Below, one piece after another: positions 22,361-36,114 of a stretch of 64,000 nucleotides of DNA (its first letter is position 1; each line of letters opens with the position of its first letter). The notes under the pieces were generated by a model, which did no database searches, was not told the origin of the DNA, and was given only the letters and a program-made list of their open reading frames with translations. This DNA comes from Acheta domesticus. Lineage: Eukaryota; Arthropoda; Insecta; Orthoptera; Gryllidae. Made by a program: the position numbers and the translations under genes. The DNA lies in assembly GCA_031308135.1 (NCBI GenBank), contig JAHLJT010000631.1, forward strand, positions 172,229,612 through 172,293,611, written 5' to 3'.

Positions 22361-22579
22361 TATTCTTTCATTACATTTAAATTATTAAAAAATTAATTAA
22401 CATGTGTATTACGTAAAACAAAGAATGTAAATGGAAAAAAAATCACAATATTGAGGACTTTGAGTCATCCAGATGAAAATAATTTTCTCGGCAGATGTAA
22501 ATGTTTAGAAGCCCATTTGAAAGTCAGAACACGGGGGAAATGCGTTGTGTTGTCTGGTATGTAGTCCACGTGTGCCTTT

Positions 22580-23110
22580 GGAGACCGTCCTGGCGGTCGC
22601 CGTGTCCTAATGAGGCGCCCTCCTTTCGCAGGGCGCGGAGGGGTCGGAGGCGGAGGAACGGCCCAGCCTCCTGCGCCCGCCCGGCGCGCTTCCGTCGCAG
22701 GGCGGCGCGGCCGCGAGAGCGCGCGGTGGGCGGGGCGGGCGTGGGGGCGGCACGGGCGGGCCCTGCGAGGGGGCCTTGGCGCTTACGTAAGCGCGCTGCG
22801 CTCCGCTCCGCGCCTGTGCCGTGCTGTGCTGTGCTGTGCTGAGCGGCGGCAGCGGGCGGCGGACGCGAAGGGTGGGGGCGGCCTTGCCCCCGCGAGGCGA
22901 GGCGCGGCGCGGCGCGGCGCGCGATCCGACGGCGCGCTCTAGCCCATGCGCCCGCCGGGCCGCAGACGCCGCGCGCCGCGCCGCCTGACCGAACGCATGG
23001 CGCCCACCAGCCGAGCATCGGCCGCCGCCCCCGCCGCCGCCGCCCTGCTGCTACTGGCCCTGCTGGCGCTGGGGCTGCACGACACTTCCGCCGCCGCGGA
23101 CGAGCGACGG
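22580..23110 (+). promoter_or_regulatory. CpG island promoter / 5' UTR of the hexosaminidase gene
   Basis: About 530 bp of very GC- and CpG-rich sequence directly upstream of and including exon 1, in otherwise AT-rich DNA. It contains a GTGCT/GTGCC pentamer run near 22,817-22,842 and many GGGCGG/CCGCCC boxes. No TATA box is evident. Transcription start is unknown. The position makes it the likely promoter and leader. Confidence 0.65.
22946..23109 (+). CDS. Hexosaminidase exon 1 (start codon, leader)
   Basis: Two in-frame ATGs are possible. ATG 22,946 directly follows an in-frame TAG (22,940) and would add 17 Arg/Pro-rich residues. ATG 22,997 gives a conventional signal peptide: a short basic/Ala start, then the AALLLLALLALGL core and an SAA-type cleavage region. 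I prefer 22,997 for a secreted enzyme. The upstream start would put many arginines before the hydrophobic segment, as in a type II signal anchor. The donor is CGACG|GTAAGT (phase 2). Confidence 0.8.
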
Positions 23111-26100
23111 TAAGTCTCCCTCGATATACTTCGACTTTTCCATTAGTGGCCGATGACTTTAGGGCATTGTGACACCTCCTGCCTTACCAAATGAATCTTT
23201 TTAACAGTGGTAATCACATTTCTGACGCCACGAGCCCCGTTGAGAAGGACGTTCGTGAATAAATTAAAAAGACGAATCAAATTTCAAGCAAATGGATCAA
23301 TCAAGGATCAAATGCCATCGGCCTCTACAGAAAATTCGAAGGATAGAGGACTCTAAGAAGTTTGACAGGTCGGGAAACAAATGAACGTCGTGTAGGACGA
23401 TGGCATTGCAAGAGACAGTGATGAATCCATTTACAAATGAGCTAAATGCAAACGAACGCATTGATGAATTGAGTGTAAGGACTTAACCTGCAGTTATGTT
23501 GCCAATAGTAGTCAAGTAGTAGCTGTCAAAGCAATTGCTTAGCATTTAACTGTCGCGTATCGATGTCACTCCGGTACCCGGAGATCACCAACGGGGAAGC
23601 TGGTAAATTAGGGCCTCGGATTAAATTGCACAACAAGTAAAGGAAAATGTTCTATTTTTAAGAACGAACGCTACATGTATTTAGTAATGTATTACAATCA
23701 TTTTTTGTAAGTTTGTGTTAAAATATTTTCAGTTTTTGAGGAATGGCATGTCAAAATACGTATAAATATTTTCTGTACATACGGTCTTTCCCGTGGGGAC
23801 ACAGTTTAGTCCATTTATCCAGAACTAGTTCAGCGTTCATTGTGTCGCCCTGAATGCCTGAACTGACTGAAGCCCTATGTAAATTTCTATTGGGAGCGTT
23901 AATTTAAGAAATTGGGGCTCCCGAAACCATAACAGTGCCTCCTCTCCTAATTTGCCTAGCGCCAAAACTCGGAGAATAAAATAAATCTTTATCGTGTTTA
24001 TGGGCAGGGGTGACGTTATGACAACACCAAAATATCTAAGTTATTACGCGTAGCAACGAATTCTATTTGCAACCTCCGATAAGCATTGAGAAACGAAATT
24101 ATAACTGATATCATTTATAGGGCTAGGAAGGTTCTAAAAATAAAAGTCCTAAACGATAAAAAGTAACTCTTTACCTAAACAAAGTAATGGAGCTGGCACC
24201 CTCTCTATTTGAATGTGACTGTTCATGCCTTGATGCATAAATGTGAGAGGACAACCTCCGATTATTTTGAAGGAAACCAACAGCTTCCATTTCTCCCTTT
24301 CCTATGAATAACTGTGCAAATGCGTGTGCGGAAATCTAAAACATTTCCATTTTGGTTTACTATATCATGAGATTATGAACAACTGTTAATATCATTATTC
24401 TATCAAAATGAAGGGGTACAAGTTGTACGCGAGGGTTGAAAAAAGAAAACTAGTAGCCTGAAGCAGCAAAAATGCTGCTGAACAAAACCACACAAATGGT
24501 TTTCCAAAAAGGATCATACCCACTGCTCAAGGACAACAAATAAAATACTCTCGTATAACACGACAACCAATTAGTGTTTTAACAAAAACATCTTCATGAA
24601 TTTTACAATAATTTGTGTGTACATTATGTAATGTACGCATTACAATACTTTTTTTACATACCAAGAATATAAAAAACGGTCCGGGTCCATAACGCTACAC
24701 GTGAATGGGAAATTAATGGCCGGTGACCACTTCCTCGAAGCCTTGACATCAGCTGTTTCGTAAGCTATGAGGCACTAAGTGCAATAATTCAGTCAGTACG
24801 CACAGTTTGGGAATAAGGGAATAGGACAATCAAGTTTTTGCATTTTTCAGTCAAAATTGAAACTTTTATTGTTCTTGATTTTTCTCGAGTTCCTGGGTAC
24901 TAACGAAAACATAGACATCTCTCACATTGTCTGAGCCTGCATAGTTTTTTTTTCAACTTCTGCGCGCATTCAAAAATAATAATATAGGTATGAAATAGGC
25001 AGGGAGAATCAGTATATGGTACCTTTAAGAAATTTTCCATCCCTAAGAACTTATTTTATAAATAGCAAATTTAGATTTGCTTTTAAAGTACTTTCCTAGT
25101 TGACTTTTCTAAACAAAAATATTATATACTTTTTTGTACTGTAATCCCCCTCTTTGTGATTTTTTCAAAATTCTTTTTGTTTTGCTTTTGGTAGCAAACT
25201 TCCCAGAGTAACTCAAAAGTGGAATATTCATACTCACATCCATTCATTTTTACTGATAAATATTATGAAGTACTACATTGAAAAAATAAACGTAGGAAAT
25301 CCACTTAAAATAATTTTTCATATCAACATCACATTTCTTATGCATCTAAAATGCCAGAAACGAAGGAAGAATATTTTTTTATTTCAATAAATTATGTTCC
25401 CTAGTGATGAAGTTTTGTAACTTTTCATTAAAACTCTTTTGAATGAACTGCTGTGGTTAAATGTTCTCCCTCGCGTTAACTTGTTTTCTCTTGCTTTGGG
25501 GGTGTCTCAACTTTTTTTTATTTTCCCAAGTCTCAACGTAGTATTAATGAAAATAAGACGGTCCAAAACTGCCAGGTCAAGATTTTTGATTAGAAGCTAC
25601 GACTTCTTACTGTGTCCACACGCCAGGGGTGAAGTCTCTTAGTGCCATTCCAAAATGATTAAGATTCTTGCAGGTGGCAACACAGTTTTGTACAAAAGTA
25701 GTGGCACTACAACAGCATATCGTCGTGCTAATTAGCATACATCGTAACTCAAGATTGGACAGTTTTGCATTGAAAAGAATAAACATAGTCGGGAAGCAGA
25801 ATTTTAGTTTCCTTTCTCGTTTATCGTTGAAATACTGGGAAACTCAATTATTTTAGATGCTCGATTTGTTATTTACTTTTATTTATTACTCTTCTTACAT
25901 AATTATATTTTATCATTAAGTAAACAGAATACAGAGGAGGGAATGCGGAGTTATGGGGTTTGCTAATTAGCATGACAATATACTTTCTCACATTTCTAAA
26001 TTAGCAATTTTCGAAAATCCAGAGATTTTAACGAAAATGATACCTGCTCCATTCTTTTAGGGTTCCTTGTACTATCCATAGAAAAATTTGAAGAAAAAGT

Positions 26101-29100
26101 TTTGAGCGAGTTTTGAGGAAAAGGTTTTTATAAATTGCATAAATTTCAAGCACAAATTTTGCGAAAATTCTCGATTAAAAAAATTAAATGACCTTTTCTT
26201 AAAGACTGATTTTTAGGACAATTTTTTGTGGCAAAAATGTCTCTTCAATTTTGTAGTTTTGAAATGTTATCTTTTTGCAATTTTTGAAAATAGTGTTTGC
26301 CGGAAAAGAGACCAGAATCATATTTTTACCGTCTTTTCTTAGATACGAGAAGAGAATTTAAAAAAAAAACTTGAAGCCGTCTTTTGAGAAAAATATATTT
26401 TAAAAAATGAAAAATTGCCTATGTTTCATGTACAATTATGCAAAAAACGATTCATATTTTCAAAAAGATAAGACCTTACTGTATCATCTTTGCAAAAAAT
26501 AATTCATTCAAAAAATCTGTATCTTCAATACTGTAAGAAGACGCTAAGAAGAATCTAAACTTTTACAATTTTCAAAACATCAGGGATTTCAACAAAAGTG
26601 AGAACTGAACCATTCTTTTAAGTCACTTACGCTATTTAAGGGCAATGCATATTCAACAACTTTGGAGTCAGTTTTGAGAAAATTTTTAAAATGATGATGT
26701 TTTATGTAAAGTACTCTCCAAAATCAATATCTCTGTCATACTCAGAGAGATTAATCGAAGAATAATTTGAAATCGGTTGAACGGTTTTGGGGCTAACTTT
26801 GACCACAGAAGGATAGTTTTGCCGTCAATCGATTTTTTGGTATTAAGGATCAACAAAATATGGATTCTAACTATACATCGTGTTAGAGGAAGCATTTTAC
26901 ATGTAAGAACCAGATTTATACATTTTTTGTTTCCAGGGCTCGGAAATAAGGGCTTTTCTTTGAAAAATTAGCAGTTTCCTGGAGAGTGATTACAATACGA
27001 TTACATTTCTCTTCTTACGAAGAAATGGCGAGAAAGAAAAATAAGAGCTGCTTTTGAGAAAATATCATTTGAGCGTTTCTGAAATTGCGCAATTTTGTGT
27101 TTATTTTCAGAGATAACTTTTGACCTTTTGATATCGTTTATCAGATCATTTGAAGCACTTGTACTCACAAATCCAAATATGATTACGAACGTCAAACATA
27201 ATCTCTCACGTATGATCTCTACAAATATGACCTCTCCCATCGTTAATATATAAATATAATGGCTGAGCTAGCTGCGAGGCTAAGAATGGGGTATTAGTTA
27301 AGTTTAATAAAAATAAGTTGTGGGTCACATTCATTTGAAAATCGGTATTTGTTCACTTGGGAACGTAAAAGTGAGAAGTCGATCGTAAGAAAGTTAATTC
27401 ATCCTCTACCATTACTCACAGTTTTGTTTTCTCCGTATTTACTTGAAATTCTTAAAATTTTGTACGTTCCAATGCAATACTGGTCGTAGGTTTTTGCAAA
27501 TTAATTTTAAAAAAATATGATGTTAGGCCTTCGGATAAAAATTAAAATGAAATATGCCACGCGATTGTATTTAAATTAACTTCACTTGTTCACTTAAAGA
27601 TATCCCAGTGTTGCCAAAGTCATGAAAGAAAATTATGGCGTATTGAGCGAAAAACGTATTTGGATACTGGAGTTTTATCAACGCTACCTATATAGATCTA
27701 TTTACGTGTCATTGATTTTAATGTTCGGCATAATCATACCACTCAAAAACACGTTTTTGGAAATTTCTTTAAATCTTCCGGCCGGATCCGAAAACAAATG
27801 ATCAGTTCCCCAATGGGAAACCGAAACGCGTCGAATGACACCTCATACGTGTCGATTGGTGCACGGGAAGTGCCTCTAGCCGTGAGTGACGGAATCGCAC
27901 ATTCGAACATCCGCTCTCTCGAGGAGTTACTGAAATACTGTACAGAAATATAATTTAAAGTGGCATTCTGTGTCATTATTAAAATAATTGTCTCTTCTAA
28001 ATCTACGAACACTGAGTAATAGTTTTGAAAATTGATGTCATAAACGACTTCAATCTCTTGTCTACTTCCTGTTAACGAATGAAAATTTACTCAAATCTGA
28101 TTTTTGTTGAAAAACAGATGTAATATTCAGGAACAATCGAAAAGTGAACAAAGAATTTCTATTTCTATACAAGGAATTTCTTTCACTGAATTCAGACAAT
28201 TCACCTTTAGAAAATGAAAAAGGTTTGGCAACATTGCTGGTATCATGCTCGAATAAATACTTTAGTTGGGTCTCTGACGATGTGGGAATAATAGGAAACG
28301 AAATAGCTGCCCAGGCAGCAAAGTTCGTAACAATGAAAAGAGAGCTAGACATCCGTGCAGTCCCCATGGGAGACACTAAGCTCTTTATCAAACGCTCCAT
28401 TCTCAGTGAATGGCCGAGTAGCAGGACTCAGATTTTAAGCTCACGAGAATTAAGGATTCCATAAATCCTTGCTCCTCATTTCGTGATGCTAGGTGCGAGG
28501 AGATTATGCTAACAAGCGTTCGGGTCGGTCACTGCCATTTCTCCCACGGATATCTTCTTCGCGGAGACCCACCCCTACATGCGATTACTGCAAAACAGAT
28601 CTCACCGAGGAGCATGTTCTACTGCACTGTGGAAAGATAAGTGAGAGCCGCCGAAGGCATGATCTCGCTAGCTGTCTAGCGGAGATATTTCGAAATGACA
28701 AATATTCTCTCTGCAAGCTTTTTAGTTTTTAAATCTATAGCATTATCTGAGAGAAAAGAATAATGAAAATTACTTGACTTTTAGTTGGAGATTTTAAAGT
28801 GTTTATCTCGCTCTTTTCTGTCAAACCCTTTTTTCAATTGGACACGACCTTTTTCAGTTTTTACATTTTACTTTCCATTTAAAACCTTGTTTTTAGCTTG
28901 CACTGCCTCAATGGGAACTGATCTTAAAATAATTGAACTTGGGCGGCAATGACCTTAGCTGTTGAAGCGCCCTTAAATTCCATCATCATCGTTATCGAAT
29001 AGATACAATTGCGTTGTGCTTTTTGCCAGTTGCGCCCCGCATGGAGAGATCTGACAGCTTGGAAAGCAGCTTGGATGTGACTGCTTGTTGTTCTAGGTTT

Positions 29101-32100
29101 GTGCTTTGTATTAATTCAGAAGAAGAAATGCCTCGTAACTGTGTAAAAAGGACTATTACTTTATGTTATATCTGTGGGCAATTACTTCTGAAATCGCAAA
29201 AACCTAACCTTGACCCTCTGAGGAGGAAGTGATATGAATTTTATTTCGGGTGTATGGTAGGAGACCAGGACAAGAAATGAGCCTCCAATATATGCTGTGT
29301 GTCATGTGTTACACTCCTGATATGCTAATTAACAGGTTCACTACACATGCCCTTTGCTGTTGCCATCATATGGAGGGAACTAAAGGATCACACAACAGTG
29401 TGTTATATGATATGTTCTGTCTGAGGCAAATACTCGTACCTGAAATCATCTCAAAAACGAAGAATATGGTGCAATATTCTAATTTACCAACTGCTATTCG
29501 GTCTGTCACAGTGTCACAGTGAAGCATTACTATGTCACAGTGAAGCAGTGTCACAGTGTTACTATGTCAGTACTATGTCACAGTGAAGCATTACCTCCTG
29601 AGAATATGACAATGAATAAAGATGTATGCTACAGTGACGAACAAGCAGAGGAGGAGATATTCATGCTGACTCAACATTTCAAGCTTCCTCTGAAACATTA
29701 CAAGCCTTCTATTCACTTTTCTTAACACTTATGTTGTTATATTTCTTACTGTGTAGATGTGGATCTGTAGTTATAAGAGTGTCATTTTTCCAGATGCATG
29801 TAATACATTGTAAGACATATGCCATTACAAAAACCATCATCACATGAAAACTGAGGTCGATACAAAGCTTCTAATATTAGATCTGGATTGAGAGGCAAAT
29901 TATCTTCCAGAAACAGTGTGTTTAATTCTTGTTACGAAAAAAACATTTATAGACCAGTGTCTTTTACTTTCTCATAAATCCCTGCGTACTTCAGAGAAGG
30001 TATTGTAATCAGAATACAGAACTCAAATTTCAGTATTCAAATTGCATGGAAAGGTGTCGTTTCCGACAGAAAAAACGGGTGTTATGGGTCCCTACTACCG
30101 AAAAAATTGATGTTATGAGTCATCCAAAGATTTTTTAATTCACTGGAAATAAGTCAATAAGTGCATATTTTGAAACTGAAAAGTAAGTCACACGTTACCC
30201 AAGGAACTGTGAGGAAAGCGATAGTTCTCAGTGACAATCTGACACAAACCCATTTGCTTACTCAGTATGCAGTGACCTGGGTTTTGAGGTCTGATACAAA
30301 GGGAGAAAGCGAACGCATTGTCTGCTGGCGACATGAGTCGTGTCATAAAACAAGTTTACTAGAAGTACAGATACCAAACAGGCGTGGAAATATTTTCTTA
30401 AGAAGATAAGAACGGCGTTTGGCATTTCAGTTACAACGTGTTAATTTTTTTTCAGGAGTAAGATAAGCCAATAGTTGATAATATTCGTATCCACACTTAT
30501 AGATTAACATTTAGAATGTACGATGCGCTACTGTATGTTCCTATGTAATTTGAATATGAAATATCGATAATATAAAATACCCAGAAATGTGGCTTAGCAC
30601 ATCAGCTGATGTCACTGCAGTGCCTCTGACCGGGAGGTTCTACGTTCGAGTCCCAACGGTGACAGGATTTTTCTAGGTCGAGTTCAGTCAGTCTGGACGA
30701 GAATTCTAGCGGCCGGCTGCTCTGATTGGTAGTTTTCTGTGCTTTATCCGATCAATACCAGGCGAAGACCAGAGCAGTATCCTAACAGACGGGCCACGGA
30801 CCGTGCGCAATTTCTCCTTCCTCTTCCTTGTCCTATCCTCCCTCCTTATATTTACATTTACATTCATGTACATTACACCATCACAAATGCTGGGAAACTA
30901 GTCGGGAGCCTAGAGCTTGTCCCCCCGCTGGGGCGGTCCCTACTGGATACCTGGTTAGGAACAAGCCCACTAGCCGACAGTAGGTCGGTGCCGGACAGCT
31001 TGGAAAGTGGAAATAATTGGTGTGCTATGTAGCGGGAGGAAGATCACCGCCACCTCCCGAGGAAAATATACCCCACACTTATGGGACTAATGAATTTAGC
31101 CGTTGACGCGCCCTGAATCACTAATCAATCAACGAAAAATGAAGCCAGTACGCCTGACAATTCTTTGTAATTGTCATGTTTTGAAATAATTTTCCCGCAT
31201 TAAAGTCGCAGAAAGAACAAGGAACAACGACTGGTATGTCAAGCTGGCACAACCACTATAGGACAATCACATCAAACAAAAAGGAATATTTAGTACTCAT
31301 TTACTACTAATTTGATACCCAAAATAAATTGTACTAGGAAAACCCGGCAGACCTTGTTCTGCCCTTCATCTCTCTCTTTCCCCTCTTATCTTCCTTTCTC
31401 ATTGTCTCTCCCTCCCCCACCCTGTCCCCATCTGTCGGTCTATATGTGTGTCTCTGTCTCTGCCGCTCTCTGTCCCTCTCATTCACATTTACTTGCAGAT
31501 TCTGCACGTCTCTCAGCAGGTGAGATAATATCGGGAAGCGCCAGACCAGCAAAATTTTAGTTTTTAAGGCCCTAGAACGCCTCATTTACGTGTTATTTAA
31601 CGATATAGATTCAAAATGCTGCCGGGTGTGTGGCGGGTTGCATTTGACGTGAATATGTAGCGCCACGAAGTGGAGTTACAACAGAATTAACAACACGTAA
31701 ACTTTCTCGGTGAAAATACACGTAGAAGTGTCAACTTTCATGGAGATCGGTCCAGCGGTGTTGGAGTTTTGCTCTTATATACATACCAACATCCTGTTTT
31801 ATATCTATATTTATCTATCTATATATTACTGTTGCAGTTTATTAAATAAACATTGCTAAAAACGATATATTTATGCAACCATGGCAGGCATTCGAATATG
31901 ACAATAGTGAGTATGAACGGGCGCAATGAAATAAACAAAAAAAATTAAATACATATTCGTTACTAATTTATTACCCCAAAATAAAATGAATTGTTGTTGC
32001 CATTTATTAAATAAATGTTAAAAAAAGGCTTAGTTATGCAACCATACCAGGCATTCGCGTATGACAATAGAAAGGGGTACGGGGTACAATCAAACAAAAC

Positions 32101-35100
32101 TAAATAAATAATTAAATACACATTTGTTACTCTTTTATTACCCGAAAACAAAATGTTTGCCGTTTTTAAATAAATATTTTGGTACTAATTTTACGTTGAT
32201 GTTTACTAAATTATATTTTATTTGAATACCACCTTTATTGCTTTTGACGGAAGACCTCATTCGGGAGGAACCTCAAGGCGGTGTAGCAGTTGTTGCATTA
32301 GCGTAGCTCTGCCCCTGGGATTTCTACTTTTTTTTACTTTGCTACGCGTCTCTAAGCCCCTTCTGGAAGCATGGAGTAATCCTCCTTTAATCTAGTCAGT
32401 CATCGTCAGACGTAGTCATTAATTGTCTTTTGTCTCTTTTGCTAGTGTCTTGGTGCCGTTAAATTCTGGGGTTCCCAGACGTTCACCTGACCAGGAACCC
32501 GCAAAATCTCGAATTGTTTAACTTCCTTGACTTTACGGAGCGCAGTTAAGGAATTCGGCTAGCGACGCCTCGAATTGAAAATTCATCGACGGATTCAAAT
32601 TCATCACAGTTTTCTATGGTTTCTGCTATTAACATCGGCTGAATGCCGGAGAAATACTTAACCCTCCGGCGGGCGCGTAGCGGCACTCAGTGCCGTAATC
32701 TTACATTTTTGTTGATTTCATGGAAATAATTGGTGTCACACATATGAGCGCATAGTTATTCTTCACTCATTATATTTTTAATCGGATGACGCTCAAATCA
32801 CGATTTTAGACACCGCCGAACGACAGTTATTCATTCGTAATTCGAACTCTGCAACGGTTGCGGCACTCCGTACCGCACGCGCTTTGTCATCTAAGTATAA
32901 TATTTGCGTATTTTATCCATTAAAATTCTTACTGCTGTTTTGTTATTGAGCTTTATGACACAGATTTTGGAGTACTAACTACTAATTCAAATTTAAATGC
33001 GTTGTTTCCGAAGAAACGTTAGAAGGCACGTTTTCACCGTATTCATTCCCCGACATGTAACACGTGCCAAGACACAAAGGGAGCGAGTGATGGATCAGAT
33101 TCTTATTAATATTGTTATTTCGTTACAAAATAATCAATCATCCAATATGGTGCTGAAAAAAAATTCCCTACGATTTGGAAAGGAAATGCAGGGTGAATTA
33201 ATGAAACAGCCATTGCTTCCTTGTTGGGAATAGGACTTGTTGGGCGAGGGTATCGCGGGCGCCTCCGCGCACGTGCAAACTAAATGCGCGCGCCCACGCG
33301 CTACTCGATCGTTGGCGCGGCGCGGGGCGGCAGCTTCAGGTGCGGGGCGCGCCCAGTGACGCACCCAACGCTGGAGGTGGTGCGGGGGTGGAGGGGGCGG
33401 GCGGGCAGGGGCTGAGGCCGCAGCCGTGACCTCAGGCGGATCGAGATCGCCGCTCCCACAATTCGCGCGGCTGGCGCTGGCGCACAGGCTGTTCCTCTTC
33501 CACAAGGCGTCGCCGCGGCGGACGAATCCGCGGAGCAGAGCTGTCAAACGGAGCACGTGCGTGCTCGGAGCACGCTTGCGCTCTGCAAGGGCACGCGCTG
33601 CTCGCGGCGAAGGGAAGTTAAACAGAGGAAGATTCACCGTCACCTTTCGCAATAAAACATGTACTGTACTTACGGGACTAATAACCTCAGCCGTTGGCGC
33701 GTCACTAATTTATCAATCAGTCAAAAACAACATAACTTCTGTGTGAAATGAAGATGTATTTGGATTGTCATAAATGCCCTCTGCGAGTTTTTACTTTCAA
33801 CTATGTGTGGTAAAGGGAAGGTAACAGGTAGGTTAAGACCTCAGTTAAGAAAAGTTGAAGGAGTACTGCAGCAATAATATGAGAAAGTGTATGTAGAAAG
33901 TATTATTTGTAACTTGCAATTTTCTAAAATTCTGAGAGTTAAACGAAAATGAAGCCTGAAAATTTTGAAAATGTGAAGGTTTCATATAAATTCCCTCATA
34001 AATATCCTTCCACATTTGCAAGGTCTCGAGTTCGGCCAGATCGATCGGAGAATATCAATTTTGGAAAAAAATCGGCTGAACGAACGGTTTTGACGACAGA
34101 CGAAAGTTTTACCGAAACCAATATTTGGAATCAAGGTCCTAAAAAACGTAGATTATGACCACAGAAGGAGTTAGGAGTTATTTGTTACTTACGGGAACAA
34201 GATTTATACATTTTTTTATATCGGGACCCCACAATACGAGTTTTTCTGACAAAAATGTCTTATTTTCGCAGCATTACAATAATTTTTACAAAGTAGGCGA
34301 GAAGGTAAAAAGACCAGCAGTTTCTGCGAGAATTTGTGAAGGTTTTGACCTCTGACTCGGGATGAATAACGAGAATTAACACTGAGGCACTTGATCGTGA
34401 CGATTCTCGCCGAGGTCCAAGCCTCTCCAAGGCAAACTCCGCCCGAGGGAACGCAAGGACAAGTCGTGAGAAATCCATTAACTCACACGGCGCACTTCCT
34501 TCTTAAGATTATTGTACCCTTCTGTTGAGTGCCACTTCCATTTTACAGTTTCTACATAGCGTGTACAAACTGCGTTTTACTGTTGTTCACTCTGGTTAGA
34601 TAACCCGAGGATATATTCTCTGATAAAATTCTCTAAAATAGTTTTAAAGCACAAAAAATTGGAAATAAATTAATAATTACTCATGTATTACGTAACAGTA
34701 TCATTTAAATTACAAATAAGTGGGCAATATGATTCCACACTTCCTATGGAAAGGGAGAAGACATTTTCTGTCATATATAAATATGACATGTAAGGTACAG
34801 AACTGAAACTAAAAGTGTTACTTAAGTCTTATTTTACAAGCAACAATCGAATATACTACCAGAATTTAACTATTATCAATTTGTTTAATTGATAACAGCA
34901 TATAAAAGAACAACTTATTGGGACAAAAATGGAATGAAATTCGATATATATAAAATGGCTATGTATCTCCGTTGGGCAAACTTACCTGTATTTACGGTAT
35001 CATAGAAGAAGTGATGTCGCAGGAATATCATTATATAACAGTATTTTGCAAATTAAACTCCCATAACTTTCTAACCCCATACTCAAACTGCGAAACCTAA

Positions 35101-35325
35101 TTGCCCAGCCCGAAAACTACCGAATAGTCCAGTCAGATGTCGCACCAATGGAAGGGCATTATATAATTAACGCATTAACCAAACATATTTTGCGGAGTGT
35201 CCTACGAATCAATAAATGTTGACATAAAAATGGGATTTCCTCCTCGTGCACGATCAGAAATTACATATTTAAATTTCGGCTTGGTAATAATATTGTAATA
35301 GCACCAGTTAAATCCGGTATTAATA

Positions 35326-35373
<48 letters not shown>

Positions 35374-36033
35374 TTCCCAAGATGATAAATACATTTGCCA
35401 GAAACCATTTATCATATTGTCACGTAGAAACCATTAATCATATTGTCTCAGCTTATCCAATCCTAGCACAGACTGAATACTTGAAAAGACACGACAGGAT
35501 GTGTAGCTACCTACGCTGACAGATCTGTACCGCCCTCGAAGTTCCAAACACATGCCTCAAATAGTACGAACACTCACCAATACCGGTGACGTCTGTTGGA
35601 TTGTGTACGATATTGTACGACCAATAAATTCAAACTGATCGAACGATCGTGGCAAACAAGCCGGATATAGTTATCCAGGATTTGGAGAAAAAATCGTGTC
35701 TACTTGTCGGTCGTTACAAAGGAAGCAAAGAAACGTCTTAAATACAAGAGTTTGGAAATCGAGATCAGCCGAGTGTGGGGCGTAAAAGCACAGGTCGTAC
35801 CGATAGTTATCGGAGCTCTGGGATTTGTTCCGCAAAATTTGTGTAAGAACTTGTCTAAACTCCCAGGTAATTCAAAAGACTGGGAAGTGCAAGAAATCGC
35901 TTTATTTGGAACAGCCCAGATTTTGCACAAAGTATTATAGAGACACCGACAGTCCCTAGATCAGCTCCTTAAGTAGCTGATTGCAAGGTGGAGCAGATTT
36001 TATTTTGAACCATCTTTAGTCGTGACATAATGA

Positions 36034-36114
<81 letters not shown>

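Noticed and set aside
22501..23018. Long frames on both strands in the CpG island upstream of exon 1
   Set aside because: GC-rich DNA lacks stop codons. Only the frame with the signal peptide joins to conserved exons.
29500..29600. CRISPR-like short repeats
   Set aside because: Imperfect, directly adjacent repeats without uniform spacers; eukaryotic context.
33134..33652. 172-codon minus-strand frame in the intron 1 CpG island
   Set aside because: Low-complexity Ala/Pro/Arg sequence without family motifs.
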